NCBI RefSeq assembly: GCF_003208175.1
Contig: NZ_QKMR01000016.1
Span: forward strand, 1,130 to 52,798
Length of the DNA: 51,669 bases
Reading direction: 5' to 3'
DNA from: Ruminiclostridium sufflavum DSM 19573
GTDB taxonomy: Bacteria > Bacillota > Clostridia > Acetivibrionales > DSM-1351
Position 1 is the first letter of the stretch. Each line of letters opens with the position of its first letter. The notes under the pieces are model-generated. The model had not been told where the DNA came from and searched no databases. It worked only from the letters and a program-made list of their open reading frames with translations. This document shows positions 5,865-14,349 of this stretch, one piece after another. Made by a program: the position numbers and the translations under genes.

Positions 5865-7211
5865 ATGCCAATGAAAAAATTTGTGCCTGAGGGTAGTATC
5901 AAGCATATAAACGAAACAAGGATTTCAGACACGTCAGTTACCGGGCTCCCGGGATATCCGGCAGGAATGCCTGTGAGCTGCAAATATGCCTTGATAGTTA
6001 TAGCCGTATTGATACTTGCCATATTTGCTTCCTGTCCGGTTAATATATATGCGGCAGCTTCCGATACAGCAGGCATGGCTCAGAAAACAGCAGCTGAGGA
6101 AGAAGAATATAATGAAACCGGAAGCATAATTGATGAGCAGCTGAATTCAGGGGATACAAAATCCATTACCGAAAGTGTCAAAAAATATTATGCAAAGGAT
6201 TCAAAGGAGCTGTTTCCGGAATTTAATCCGGATGAGATTGCAGCTTCGGCAGTCAGGGGAGATTTTGACCTGAGTTTAACCGGAATATTTAACAGAATAG
6301 TTAAATACCTTTTTAACGAAGTGCTTTTGAATGTTGATATCCTTATAAAAATAATTATTCTGGCTATAATCTGTGCAATACTGAAAAACCTGCAAAGCTC
6401 ATTCCTGAGTGAAAGTGTGGGGGAGCTTGCATTTTTTGTGTGTTACATAGTTATTGTATCTGTGCTTATTGTCAGCTTCAGTACTGCCATGAGCATGTGT
6501 GTGTCCATTATAGACAGTATGGTGGCCTTCATGCACTCTATTATTCCGCTTTTAATCAGCTTGCTCATATCTACAGGAAATATTTCATCGGCAGGAATAT
6601 TCCAGCCTATACTTATTGTTCTTGTTGAAACGGGAGCTACAGTTATTAAAAGCTTTTTCATTCCTATGATATTTCTTATAACTGTATTGAATATTGTTAA
6701 CAATATTTCGGACAAGGTTCAGCTGACAAAGCTTTCAGGTTTTTTGAAGCAAATATGCACATGGGGTATCGGCCTTATATTAACTGTATTCATAGCAGTG
6801 GTATCCATACAGGGAACCATGGGCGCGGTAGTTGACGGAGTAACAAGCAAAACCGCCAAATTTGCGCTGGGTACTTTTATTCCGGTTGTTGGGAAATATC
6901 TGGCTGATGCCGCTGACACTGTAGTCGGCTGTACTTTGGTAATAAAAAATGCCTCCGGCTTGATTGCAATGCTTGGAATAATAATAATCTGTCTGGCTCC
7001 GTTGCTTAAAATACTGGCACTTATAATATTATACCGGCTTGCCTGCGCAATCGTGGAGCCTATCTCCGACAAAAAAATTACCAACTGCCTCAGCGACATG
7101 GCAGGCTCCCTGACCTTTCTGCTGGGAATAACAGCCGCGGTGTCCTGTATGTTTCTTATAGCCGTTACTGTTGTTATAGGGACTACAAATTTATCAACAA
7201 TGATAAGGTAG
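5865..7211 (+). CDS. spoIIIAE: Stage III sporulation protein AE
   Basis: A polytopic membrane protein of 448 residues. A TTG start at 5844 is possible, but GGGGGTG at 5852-5858 fits the ATG at 5865. About 38 residues precede a signal-like hydrophobic segment (YALIVIAVLILAIFASC), an unusually long leader. The extracytoplasmic part contains EEYNETGSIIDEQLNSGD, then a series of about seven membrane helices ends at SLTFLLGITAAVSC. This matches the SpoIIIAE family, the multispanning core of the SpoIIIA complex. It is followed after 13 bases by spoIIIAF. Confidence 0.94.
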   Translation: MPMKKFVPEGSIKHINETRISDTSVTGLPGYPAGMPVSCKYALIVIAVLILAIFASCPVNIYAAASDTAGMAQKTAAEEEEYNETGSIIDEQLNSGDTKSITESVKKYYAKDSKELFPEFNPDEIAASAVRGDFDLSLTGIFNRIVKYLFNEVLLNVDILIKIIILAIICAILKNLQSSFLSESVGELAFFVCYIVIVSVLIVSFSTAMSMCVSIIDSMVAFMHSIIPLLISLLISTGNISSAGIFQPILIVLVETGATVIKSFFIPMIFLITVLNIVNNISDKVQLTKLSGFLKQICTWGIGLILTVFIAVVSIQGTMGAVVDGVTSKTAKFALGTFIPVVGKYLADAADTVVGCTLVIKNASGLIAMLGIIIICLAPLLKILALIILYRLACAIVEPISDKKITNCLSDMAGSLTFLLGITAAVSCMFLIAVTVVIGTTNLSTMIR

Positions 7212-7224
7212 GTGAAAAGAGAGT

Positions 7225-7881
7225 ATGCTTGAATTTATGAAAAGCTGGATAATAAATATTGTAACTATCTCAATAATACTGATACTTTTTGAAATTATAA
7301 TTCCATCGGGAAAAATAAAAAAAATAATAAATTTGATTTCAGGCTTCATCCTGTTAATAGTCATTATAAACCCGTTTATAGCATTAAAAAATCAGGACTA
7401 TGATTTAAGCAGGATTGTTGTTTCGGATAGCTTATATATTGATAAAAAGGAGATTGAAAAGGGCAGCAGGCTTCTGAATGAGACGCAAATGAAACAAATA
7501 GCAAGTGTATACAAAAACAAGCTTATATCAGAAATAAAAAATAAGGCAGCTGCTTTAGAGGGGATTCAAGTATTGAAGGTGGATGTGGAAATAAATGAAG
7601 ATAATACAGGTGACAGCTTCGGGGAAATAAAGAGTGTTTATATAGAGCTGAAAAAAGCAAGTGAGCAGGATAAGGAAAAAAAGGCGGAGGACAGTATTAA
7701 AATCAGTCCCGTCCTTTCAGTAAGAAAGGTTGATATTACCGAAAGGGCCGGTAAACAAAAAGCAAGGACTTCAAAAACGTCAGACCCGGGAAGCACAGGT
7801 CTTGCTGAAAAGGTAAAGGAGGATTTAAACACAGCATTTGAAATACCAAAGGATTGCATTGTCGTATCAATAATAGAATAG
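7225..7881 (+). CDS. spoIIIAF: Stage III sporulation protein AF
   Basis: Two membrane helices at the N terminus (IINIVTISIILILFEIIIP and ISGFILLIVIINPF) are followed by a soluble domain with the ring-forming fold of this family (LEGIQVLKVDVEINED), 218 residues in all. A lysine- and serine-rich stretch precedes the C-terminal FEIPKDCIVVSIIE. SpoIIIAF is a bitopic channel component. GGTGAAAAGAG precedes the ATG. Confidence 0.92.
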   Translation: MLEFMKSWIINIVTISIILILFEIIIPSGKIKKIINLISGFILLIVIINPFIALKNQDYDLSRIVVSDSLYIDKKEIEKGSRLLNETQMKQIASVYKNKLISEIKNKAAALEGIQVLKVDVEINEDNTGDSFGEIKSVYIELKKASEQDKEKKAEDSIKISPVLSVRKVDITERAGKQKARTSKTSDPGSTGLAEKVKEDLNTAFEIPKDCIVVSIIE

Positions 7882-7963
7882 CTTTTAATAACGGCAAAAT
7901 GGTATGCGGACGGTTGAAAAAATATAACAGGTATAACTGATTAGATAATGAAAGGGGGGGAGA

Positions 7964-8014
7964 GTCCATGCAGCTTAAGTACGGTCGATAATATTTGATC
8001 TCTTGGGCATGGAC
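7964..8014 (+). other. 51-base hairpin lodged between SD and start codon of spoIIIAG
   Basis: GTCCATGC (7964-7971) and GCATGGAC (8007-8014) form a perfect 8-bp stem around a 35-base loop. A strong SD (GGGGGGGAGA) ends one or two bases before the stem, and the spoIIIAG ATG begins eight bases after it. When folded, the hairpin brings the SD to a normal distance of about nine bases from the start. The loop contains TACGGTCGATAATAT, similar to the second dispersed motif of this window. A seven-codon ORF (ATG 7968) lies inside it. Confidence 0.6.
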
Positions 8015-8022
8015 ACAACTAT

Positions 8023-8661
8023 ATGTTAAAAAAATTTCTTGAGAAAGCAAAACAAATATTCACGAAAAACGGAAGCAGAAAATTTATTGAACGGGCGGCA
8101 ATAGTAGCACTTATTGGAGTTATGTTTCTGATTGCGGGGAGTGTCCTGTTTGAAAAAAATCCAAGGAGTAGTCTGGAGAGCGGGACATCAAGCAATACTT
8201 TGGGCAATACCGAAGTAAAGACAGGGGAGGGTGCTGTGGAAACTCTTAACCAAACTGAAAAAAATTTGAAAAATGAAACGGAATTGAGGCTTAAAGCAAT
8301 TTTATCTCAAATAAGCGGTGCGGGCAAGGTGGATGTAATGATTACCTTTTACTCGGGAAATGAGTTTATTCCGGCTGCTGATGTAAATACAAGCGAGAAT
8401 GATACCCAGGAAAAGGATAAGGAGGGAGGCTCCCGTGTAATTAAGCAGACTGACAAGGAAAGCACAACAATTTATCAGGAGGTTGACGGTGTGAAAAAGC
8501 CTTTTATTATTAAGGAGATATTGCCAAAGGTCAAAGGGGTCGTAGTGGTGGCGGACGGAGCGGCAGACGCAGAGGTAAAGGCAGACTTGGTAAAAGCAAC
8601 GGAAGCTTTGCTTGATATTGCTGTTCATAAGATACAGGTATTTCAAAGAGACAGTAATTAG
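8023..8661 (+). CDS. spoIIIAG: Stage III sporulation protein AG
   Basis: A bitopic protein of 212 residues: a basic N terminus, one membrane helix (AAIVALIGVMFLIAGSVLF), a serine- and asparagine-rich linker, and the ring-building domain (ELRLKAILSQISGAGKVDVMITFYSG, later KGVVVVADGAADAEVKADLVKATEALL) related to FliF/YscJ. SpoIIIAG forms a large ring in the intermembrane space. The ATG has no SD in the nearest 15 bases; the nearest strong one lies upstream of a 51-base hairpin and would be brought close by folding. No other start fits the family alignment better. Confidence 0.93.
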   Translation: MLKKFLEKAKQIFTKNGSRKFIERAAIVALIGVMFLIAGSVLFEKNPRSSLESGTSSNTLGNTEVKTGEGAVETLNQTEKNLKNETELRLKAILSQISGAGKVDVMITFYSGNEFIPAADVNTSENDTQEKDKEGGSRVIKQTDKESTTIYQEVDGVKKPFIIKEILPKVKGVVVVADGAADAEVKADLVKATEALLDIAVHKIQVFQRDSN

Positions 8662-8807
8662 CAATGGAAAGTTTAGCAATTAATTTTAAAAAATAGAAAT
8701 AAAGCGCATGAAAAGTGAATATACATAATTCTGAGATAAGTTATAATCCTTAAGTTAAAAGCTAAGGAGGAATATAAATTATTAACATTGTAAGGAGGGT
8801 CTATGTA

Positions 8808-9371
8808 ATGAAATTTTTACAAAGAAAACAAATTGTTGTACTTTCCCTTGTATTAATGCTGGTTATTGCCGGCTATCTACAGATCAGCTACAACTCACAG
8901 TTCAGTGCAGCCGAAGATCCTGCTCAAAGCGGTGATGTTGTATATGTCGATAATCGGGGGACAGCTGAAGGTGAGGTTGCAGAAAGCGAGCAAGAGGCTG
9001 TAACGGCATCCAAAGAAACAAATAACTATTTTGCGCAGACAAAAATGGACAGAGAAAACGCCCGGGAAGAAGATATCGAAACAATTAAAAGCATAACCGG
9101 TGACGAGCTTGCAAGCAAGGAAGCAAAAGAAAAGGCTCAGGAAAAAATGTTGAAAATAGTTGAAGCTAATCAAAAGGAAGCCAATATTGAATCCTTAATA
9201 AAGGGTAAGGGCTTCAGTGACGCTATTGCAATGTTTGCAGATGACGGAAGTATAGATGTCATAGTTAAGGCTCCGGCAATTTCAAAAGCCGATACTGCCA
9301 AAATAGCCGATATAGTTGTCAGACAGGGAAATGTAACCTTTGATAAGGTAATTATTAAAACCATGTATTAA
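8808..9371 (+). CDS. spoIIIAH: Stage III sporulation protein AH
   Basis: Last gene of the operon. It encodes 187 residues: MKFLQRKQIVVLSLVLMLVIAGYLQ is a membrane anchor, followed by an acidic linker and the YscJ/FliF-like ring domain (IKGKGFSDAIAMFADDGSIDVIVKAPAISKADTAKIADIV). SpoIIIAH binds SpoIIQ from the forespore across the intermembrane space. GTAAGGAGGGTC precedes the ATG. The operon ends at the terminator at 9466-9503. Confidence 0.95.
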   Translation: MKFLQRKQIVVLSLVLMLVIAGYLQISYNSQFSAAEDPAQSGDVVYVDNRGTAEGEVAESEQEAVTASKETNNYFAQTKMDRENAREEDIETIKSITGDELASKEAKEKAQEKMLKIVEANQKEANIESLIKGKGFSDAIAMFADDGSIDVIVKAPAISKADTAKIADIVVRQGNVTFDKVIIKTMY

Positions 9372-9465
9372 GCTTAAAAGTATTATACCGCCTAAAATGG
9401 TCTGCTTTCGGCCTATAAGAAATAAATGTCTGAAAAAATAAATAATGCCATATTAAATAATCAGA

Positions 9466-9503
9466 GAGGTTATCCATTCATTATGGGTAGCCTCCTTCTT
9501 TTT
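9466..9503 (+). terminator. Terminator closing the spoIIIA operon
   Basis: GAGGTTATCCAT pairs over 12 positions (two G-T) with ATGGGTAGCCTC, followed by CTTCTTTTT. The rest of the gap 9372-9681 holds this terminator, a short sequence near 9397-9420 resembling one at 43022 (CTTTCGGCCTATA against CTTTCAGCCTATA), and the next promoter. Confidence 0.85.
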
Positions 9504-9522
9504 AAAATCTGTTTTTATTTCA

Positions 9523-9551
9523 TTGATAAATGTATCCTTAAGTGATATAAT
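9523..9551 (+). promoter_or_regulatory. Housekeeping promoter of the asp23-nusB run
   Basis: TTGATA (9523-9528) and a perfect TATAAT (9546-9551) are separated by exactly 17 bases, a strong sigma-A type promoter just after the spoIIIA terminator. It probably drives asp23, amaP, DUF2273, nusB and the genes beyond. Confidence 0.8.
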
Positions 9552-9681
9552 TTACAAAGTTCTCAACGGTATTAAAATTTACATTTTGAAATAAAGTAGT
9601 TATATATCAAAAGTATGTATCTTAAAAATTGATATGCCAAAGCTCAAAGGATTTTCTTTATTAATGGCGGAGAGGTGCATT

Positions 9682-10068
9682 ATGGACGAGGAAAATAGTA
9701 TTTTAGATGATTACGGCTCTGTTAAAATATCTGAGGAGGTTGTGGCTATTATTGCGGGAATAGCTGCTACAGATGTGTCCGGAGTAGCGGGTATGAGCGG
9801 AGGCATAGTAGGCGGCATTGCCGAGATACTTGGGAGAAAAAACCTTTCAAAGGGTGTAAAGGTTGAGGTGGGTGAAAAGGAAGCCGCCATTGACTTATAT
9901 ATAATAGTTGAATTCGGTGCCAGAATACCCGAAGTTGCATGGAATATACAGGAAAAGGTTAAAATAGCCGTACAGACAATGACAGGACTGAATGTTATCG
10001 AGGTCAATATTCATGTTCAGGGTGTAAACTTTGATAAGGAAATAAAAAAGGAAGCCGAGACAAAATAA
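9682..10068 (+). CDS. Asp23/Gls24 family envelope stress protein
   Basis: A protein of 128 residues, with the family features SILDDYGSVKISEEVVAIIAGIAA, then GVAGMSGG, a KKNLSKGVKVEVGEKEAAIDLYIIVEFG strand region and NVIEVNIHVQGV at the end. The ATG at 9682 follows GGAGAGGTG; the ATG at 9634 has no ribosome site and would add 16 unrelated residues. Asp23 proteins are cytoplasmic and collect at the membrane through AmaP, whose gene follows. The same position before nusB is common in Clostridia and Bacillus (YqhY). Confidence 0.9.
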   Translation: MDEENSILDDYGSVKISEEVVAIIAGIAATDVSGVAGMSGGIVGGIAEILGRKNLSKGVKVEVGEKEAAIDLYIIVEFGARIPEVAWNIQEKVKIAVQTMTGLNVIEVNIHVQGVNFDKEIKKEAETK

Positions 10069-10342
10069 GGTATTATTCTGCAAAATGCAGGAAACAATTA
10101 TTAATGTGTAATGCAGCCTCCGGTATATCAGGCTTGATACATACAATTGCTTAATGCAAAAATAACTGGTTACCGGAAGAAAACAGACCCTATATTAATT
10201 ATTTCAGAACGACTATTGTTTGATTTTTATGAGTTTATGAAATATAATATGCTTATACGAAAAGGGAATGTTTGGCTTTTTGATTATATTGCGGTAAAAG
10301 CGCAGATTAGTTGGCAGACTTTTTATAAAGAGGTGGAGTTAT

Positions 10343-10894
10343 ATGAACATAATATTACGAGTTTTATTAGCAATATATGCATTTTTTCTTACAATTGCAT
10401 CCCTATTTGCAATGCTGATTACTATAAAGTCGGACATATTAACAGATACCTATACATACTTATATAATGAGGTATTGCAGTATAGAAATCCATCAATAGT
10501 TATGTTTATTATCGCTTCAATATTTTTTTGCCTGAGCCTGACTTTTCTTCTTTCGGGCTTTAAGCCCGAGGGGGATAAGAAGGCTATTGTTAAATATAAT
10601 AAAAACGGCGATATAAGGATTACATTAAACTCAATTGAAAACATTGCACTGGCAGCTTCAAGAAAGCTGTCAGGTATTCGTGACTCAAAAGCATATGTTA
10701 CAAAAGCAGGGGAAAATGTCAGTATAACGGTCAAGGCTATAGTGCTTCCTGAGATAAATATACCATTGCTGTCTGAGGATATGCAAATCAAGGTGAAGTC
10801 GGCGGTTGAAGACTGTACAGGAGTGCAGGTGGATAGTGTCAAGGTGCTTGTGGAAAGCATTTTTACAGGCTACAAGTCTTCCAGAGTTGAGTAG
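10343..10894 (+). CDS. amaP: Alkaline shock response membrane anchor protein AmaP
   Basis: The 183 residues hold two N-terminal membrane helices (VLLAIYAFFLTIASLFAML and IVMFIIASIFFCLSLTFLLSGF) followed by an Asp23-like soluble domain (IRITLNSIENIALAASRKLSG to VKVLVESI). AmaP anchors Asp23 at the membrane. AGAGGTGGAG precedes the ATG. The gap from asp23 (274 bases) contains only weak hairpins. It is followed by the DUF2273 gene, which completes the usual three-gene set. Confidence 0.85.
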   Translation: MNIILRVLLAIYAFFLTIASLFAMLITIKSDILTDTYTYLYNEVLQYRNPSIVMFIIASIFFCLSLTFLLSGFKPEGDKKAIVKYNKNGDIRITLNSIENIALAASRKLSGIRDSKAYVTKAGENVSITVKAIVLPEINIPLLSEDMQIKVKSAVEDCTGVQVDSVKVLVESIFTGYKSSRVE

Positions 10895-10914
10895 CATATG
10901 GAGGTGTTAACATA

Positions 10915-11145
10915 ATGGATAAACAAAAGTTATATGAAGTTTACAAACATCATAAAGGAGAAATTCTTGGTGCGGCAATTGGTCTTGCAGTTGCGGCTGC
11001 CATATTGCTGCTTGGTGTTATAAAGGCTGTATTTGTTATTATCTGTGTTACCGTAGGCTGTTATATGGGCAAGAGACTGCATCAGGATAAAGACTATATA
11101 AAAAATTTGCTTGACAGGATTTTACCGCCTGGTACATACAGATAA
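10915..11145 (+). CDS. DUF2273 small membrane protein
   Basis: A protein of 76 residues with a charged start (MDKQKLYEVYKHHKGEIL), a glycine/alanine-rich helix (GAAIGLAVAAAILLLG) and a second helix (AVFVIICVTVGCYMGKRL), then a short polar tail. This is the DUF2273 pattern, regularly found with Asp23 and AmaP. GGAGGTGTTAACAT precedes the ATG. The function is unknown, presumably part of the Asp23 membrane assembly. The frame stays open for 36 more codons after the stop, see the entry for 11146-11256. Confidence 0.85.
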   Translation: MDKQKLYEVYKHHKGEILGAAIGLAVAAAILLLGVIKAVFVIICVTVGCYMGKRLHQDKDYIKNLLDRILPPGTYR

Positions 11146-11256
11146 TATTTACTAGACTACTCGACTTTCCCGGCGGAAAATTACGACATCGGTTTTGGTT
11201 TCAAGGCCAAGCTGTCGGATGATGAAATAGGTTTTTCAGCCGATAGACTTTTTATG
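11146..11256 (+). other. Coding-like, foldable segment between DUF2273 and nusB
   Basis: Directly after the DUF2273 stop, the same frame runs on for 36 sense codons to a TGA, with typical codon use and a plausible peptide (PAENYDIGFGFKAKLSDDE). There is no start codon or SD. The same stretch can fold: CGACA pairs with TGTCG around TTGG/CCAA, or, alternatively, ATCGG pairs with CCGAT just before a CTTTTT. It could be a gene remnant or an RNA leader of nusB; the sequence alone does not decide. Confidence 0.35.
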
Positions 11257-11317
11257 AGGGAAAGATGAGCATATTTATATTAATTTTGGCTGCAGAAGCT
11301 ACATAGGAGGAATTTTA

Positions 11318-11764
11318 ATGGGACGTCGCGCATCCAGGGAAACGGCAATGAAACTGTTATATCAGCTGGAAATACAAAAAGATGACAGATGTGAACAAAT
11401 TGATATGGCCCTGGAAGATGAAAATTTGACTGGAAATGATAAAAAATATATCATAAATATCATTGACGGGGTTAATGAGAAGGTTAGCTTAATTGACAGC
11501 ATTATAGAAAAAAATTCTATGGGCTGGAAAATATCCAGACTATCGAAAATAGATTTATCAATACTCAGAATCGGCATATATGAAATTTTATACCGTGAGG
11601 ACATACCTTTCAGCGTTTCGGTAAATGAAGCTGTGGAGCTGGCAAAGAAATACAGCAACGAGGATGCAGGAGCTTTTGTCAACGGACTTTTAGCGAAGGT
11701 TACAAAGGCTCCAAATGAACATTTGAGTGCAGAAGGCATGTCAACGGACGATACTTGCTCTTGA
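11318..11764 (+). CDS. nusB: Transcription antitermination factor NusB
   Basis: A protein of 148 residues, all alpha, with the N-terminal RRASRETAMKLLYQLEI and the C-terminal SVNEAVELAKKYSNEDAGAFVNGLLAKV that mark NusB. With NusE it binds boxA in rRNA leaders to allow antitermination. TAGGAGGAATTTTA precedes the ATG. It lies in the conserved order asp23-nusB-xseAB-ispA. Confidence 0.96.
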   Translation: MGRRASRETAMKLLYQLEIQKDDRCEQIDMALEDENLTGNDKKYIINIIDGVNEKVSLIDSIIEKNSMGWKISRLSKIDLSILRIGIYEILYREDIPFSVSVNEAVELAKKYSNEDAGAFVNGLLAKVTKAPNEHLSAEGMSTDDTCS

Positions 11765-11848
11765 ATTTTACAAGATGAAGATAGAATAAGTAAAACGGGT
11801 AATGTGAGAATAAATTTGCATTATCTTTTTTATTAGGAGAAATGTGCA

Positions 11849-13060
11849 ATGGAAAAGGTTTTTTCTGTTTCGGATATAAATACTTACATAAAACAATTGC
11901 TTTCAACCGATAGCATCTTATCGGGATTGTCTGTGAGGGGAGAAATCTCAAATTTTAAGCATCACTATACGGGGCATATGTATTTTACCGTAAAGGACGA
12001 AAGCAGTGTTCTAAAATGTGTTATGTTCAGGTCCCATGCTTCTTTGCTGAGATTTATGCCCAAAAACGGTGAAAAGGTTATAGTTTCCGGTTATATATCC
12101 GTATTTGAAAGAGACGGACAGTACCAGCTGTATGCAGATGATATTCAGCCGGATGGGATAGGGGCTCTGCATCTTGCCTATGAGCAGCTGAAAAACAAGC
12201 TTCAGGCAGAAGGCCTATTTGACAGTGCAATAAAGAAAAAGCTCCCCTTGCTTCCAAGAAACATCGGTATTGTCACATCATCAACCGGTTCTGTAATCAA
12301 GGATATAATCAATGTAACCTACAGAAGGAATAAGAATATGAGGCTTCTTCTATATCCTGTTGCGGTACAGGGAGCTCAGGCAGCCGGGCAGATTGCGGCA
12401 GCAATTAATAAATTGAACCAGCTGGGCAATATAGATATAATAATTGTTGCAAGAGGCGGAGGCTCGCTGGAGGAGCTTTGGGCATTCAATGAAGAAATAG
12501 TTGCGCGAAGCATATATGCATCAAATATTCCCGTTATTTCGGCTGTCGGGCATGAGACTGATTTTACAATCTGTGATTTTGCCGCCGACATGAGGGCGCC
12601 AACACCATCTGCGGCTGCAGAATTGGCTGTACCTGACCTAGAGGTTTTTCTGTACAAGATACAGAATTATAACATAAGAATGAAGACAGCTCTTGTAAAT
12701 AAGCTGGGAACATGCCGTGCGCAGCTGCAGAAAATCAGTTCGGGAGCTGTATTCCGTCAGCCTTATGACAGGATAAACCAATTAAGGCTGAGGCTTGATA
12801 ATGAGATGAAGCATTTATTTATGTGTAATGAAATGCTTTTAAAGGATAAAAAGTCCGGGTTTGCCATGCTTGCCGGAAAGCTGGATGTTCTTAGTCCGCT
12901 GAAAATTATGGAGCGCGGATACAGCGTGGTCAAAGCTTCTGAAGGCGGTGTGGTAAGCAGGACCGAGCAGGTAAAAGCAGGAGACAGTCTCGAAATATGC
13001 TTAAAGGATGGAAGTATAGATTGTAATGTTATTTCTATAAACAGAGGAGGCAGGCTTTAA
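11849..13060 (+). CDS. xseA: Exodeoxyribonuclease VII large subunit
   Basis: The large subunit of the single-strand-specific nuclease, 403 residues. The N-terminal OB fold holds LSVRGEISNFKHHYTGHMYFTVKDE. The catalytic region contains PRNIGIVTSSTGSVIKDI, VARGGGSLEELWAFNEE and ISAVGHETDFTICDFAADMRAPTPSAAAELA. A coiled-coil segment follows. TTAGGAGAAATGTGCA precedes the ATG. The stop overlaps the xseB start by one base. Confidence 0.96.
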   Translation: MEKVFSVSDINTYIKQLLSTDSILSGLSVRGEISNFKHHYTGHMYFTVKDESSVLKCVMFRSHASLLRFMPKNGEKVIVSGYISVFERDGQYQLYADDIQPDGIGALHLAYEQLKNKLQAEGLFDSAIKKKLPLLPRNIGIVTSSTGSVIKDIINVTYRRNKNMRLLLYPVAVQGAQAAGQIAAAINKLNQLGNIDIIIVARGGGSLEELWAFNEEIVARSIYASNIPVISAVGHETDFTICDFAADMRAPTPSAAAELAVPDLEVFLYKIQNYNIRMKTALVNKLGTCRAQLQKISSGAVFRQPYDRINQLRLRLDNEMKHLFMCNEMLLKDKKSGFAMLAGKLDVLSPLKIMERGYSVVKASEGGVVSRTEQVKAGDSLEICLKDGSIDCNVISINRGGRL

Positions 13061-13305
13061 TGGCAGGAAGTGCAAAGAAAAGCGGTGCGGAAAGAAGCTT
13101 TGAAGCTGCAATGCTTGAGCTGGAGGATATAGTATCAAAGCTGGAAAAGGGAGATACCTCATTGGAGGAAGCTATAGCAACCTTTCAGCAGGGGATTGAG
13201 CTTTCCAGATATTGTGCAGCCAAGCTTGACGAGGCTGAAAAGAAAATTTCCATATTGCTTCAGGATAAAGACGGAAATCTGATAGAAAAGGAATTTGACA
13301 TATGA
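13060..13305 (+). CDS. xseB: Exodeoxyribonuclease VII small subunit
   Basis: The small subunit, 81 residues, two helices with the family motif SFEAAMLELEDIVSKLEKGDTSLEEAIATFQQGIEL. It coats the coiled coil of XseA. The ATG overlaps the last base of xseA, and GAGGAGGCAGGC lies before it. Its stop overlaps the ispA start as ATGA, so all three genes are translationally coupled. Confidence 0.96.
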   Translation: MAGSAKKSGAERSFEAAMLELEDIVSKLEKGDTSLEEAIATFQQGIELSRYCAAKLDEAEKKISILLQDKDGNLIEKEFDI

Positions 13306-14186
13306 AATTTGAAGAAAAACAGCGTCAGTATATAAAAACAGTTGAGGATAGCCTTGCCGAAAGTATCAAGCTTGAAAATCCATACTATCCGAGCTTGAGG
13401 GCTGCCATGGAGTACAGTCTGATGGCAGGAGGAAAGCGGCTCAGGCCTGTTCTTGCTCTTGCCGTTGCAGAAATGCTTGAGAAGGACATAAGGGACGTGC
13501 TGGCATTTGCCTGCTCTATTGAAATGATACACACATATTCTCTTATTCATGATGATTTGCCGGCAATGGACAATGATGATTACAGGCGCGGAAAGCTTAC
13601 CAATCACAAGGTATTCGGCGAGGCAACGGCAATATTGGCGGGAGATGCTCTTTTAAACCTTGCGTATGAGAATATGATAGAGGATGCCATTGCTTCAAAA
13701 AACAGCAGAAAGCTTGAAGCAATGGGTATTATAGCGAAATATGCAGGTGCACAGGGGATGATTGGCGGGCAGGCGATTGATCTGGATTCTGAAGGGAAAA
13801 GCATACCGGAGGATAAGCTTAAAGCAATGCACAGGCTTAAAACAGGGGCATTGATTAAGGCGCCTGTTGAAGCAGCTGCTGTTATAAGCGGTGCAAATGA
13901 TAATGAATTTAGACTGTTATCCGGCTTTGCCGCTAATCTGGGCTTGGCTTTTCAAATAAAAGACGATATTCTGGATGTGGAAGGAAGCATGGATAATATG
14001 GGCAAAAAGCCGGGAAGCGATGCTTTGTCCCTCAAGACTACCTATGTAACTATGTACGGACTTGAGGAAGCTTCAAATCTGCTTAGAAATGTAACTGACG
14101 AAGGTGTTTCATATCTGCAGTCCTTCGGTGAAAGGGCTCACTTTCTGAGAGATTTGGCAATATCTCTGGTAAAAAGAAACAGTTAA
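13302..14186 (+). CDS. ispA: Polyprenyl (farnesyl) diphosphate synthase
   Basis: A short-chain prenyl transferase of 294 residues that condenses isopentenyl diphosphate with allylic diphosphates. The first aspartate-rich motif is LIHDDLPAMDNDD and the second is FQIKDDILD; GGKRLRPVL binds the diphosphate. It probably yields farnesyl diphosphate for undecaprenyl and quinone-like products. Dxs, the entry enzyme of the supplying pathway, is encoded just downstream, beyond the OLE RNA and oapA. The start overlaps xseB. Confidence 0.94.
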   Translation: MKFEEKQRQYIKTVEDSLAESIKLENPYYPSLRAAMEYSLMAGGKRLRPVLALAVAEMLEKDIRDVLAFACSIEMIHTYSLIHDDLPAMDNDDYRRGKLTNHKVFGEATAILAGDALLNLAYENMIEDAIASKNSRKLEAMGIIAKYAGAQGMIGGQAIDLDSEGKSIPEDKLKAMHRLKTGALIKAPVEAAAVISGANDNEFRLLSGFAANLGLAFQIKDDILDVEGSMDNMGKKPGSDALSLKTTYVTMYGLEEASNLLRNVTDEGVSYLQSFGERAHFLRDLAISLVKRNS

Positions 14187-14195
14187 GAATATCGT

Positions 14196-14224
14196 TTGTA
14201 TTTTGTTATTAATTATGCTATAAT
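14196..14224 (+). promoter_or_regulatory. Promoter of OLE RNA
   Basis: TTGTAT (14196-14201) and a perfect TATAAT (14219-14224) stand 17 bases apart, starting 10 bases after the ispA stop. Transcription would begin near 14231, about 130 bases before the closing helix of the OLE RNA. A hairpin GATGGCA/TGCCATC (14233-14253) would form the 5' end. Confidence 0.7.
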
Positions 14225-14349
14225 ATTGTCTTGATGGCACTTGATATGCCATCTGTATTTAAGATACAGGATAAACAGCGGTTGTTATTATATAAATGTG
14301 ACAGGTTGATTTTTAGCTTGTCAATTGCAGCATTTGGCAGTATTACTTT

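Noticed and set aside
7968-7991. Seven-codon ORF inside the spoIIIAG hairpin as a real leader peptide
   Set aside because: It does have an SD, but seven codons without recognisable regulatory residues are not evidence of a peptide; noted only as part of the hairpin.
10147-10467. Open frame of 106 codons between asp23 and amaP
   Set aside because: It overlaps the well-supported amaP by 125 bases, has no convincing ribosome site and an unusual aromatic-rich composition.
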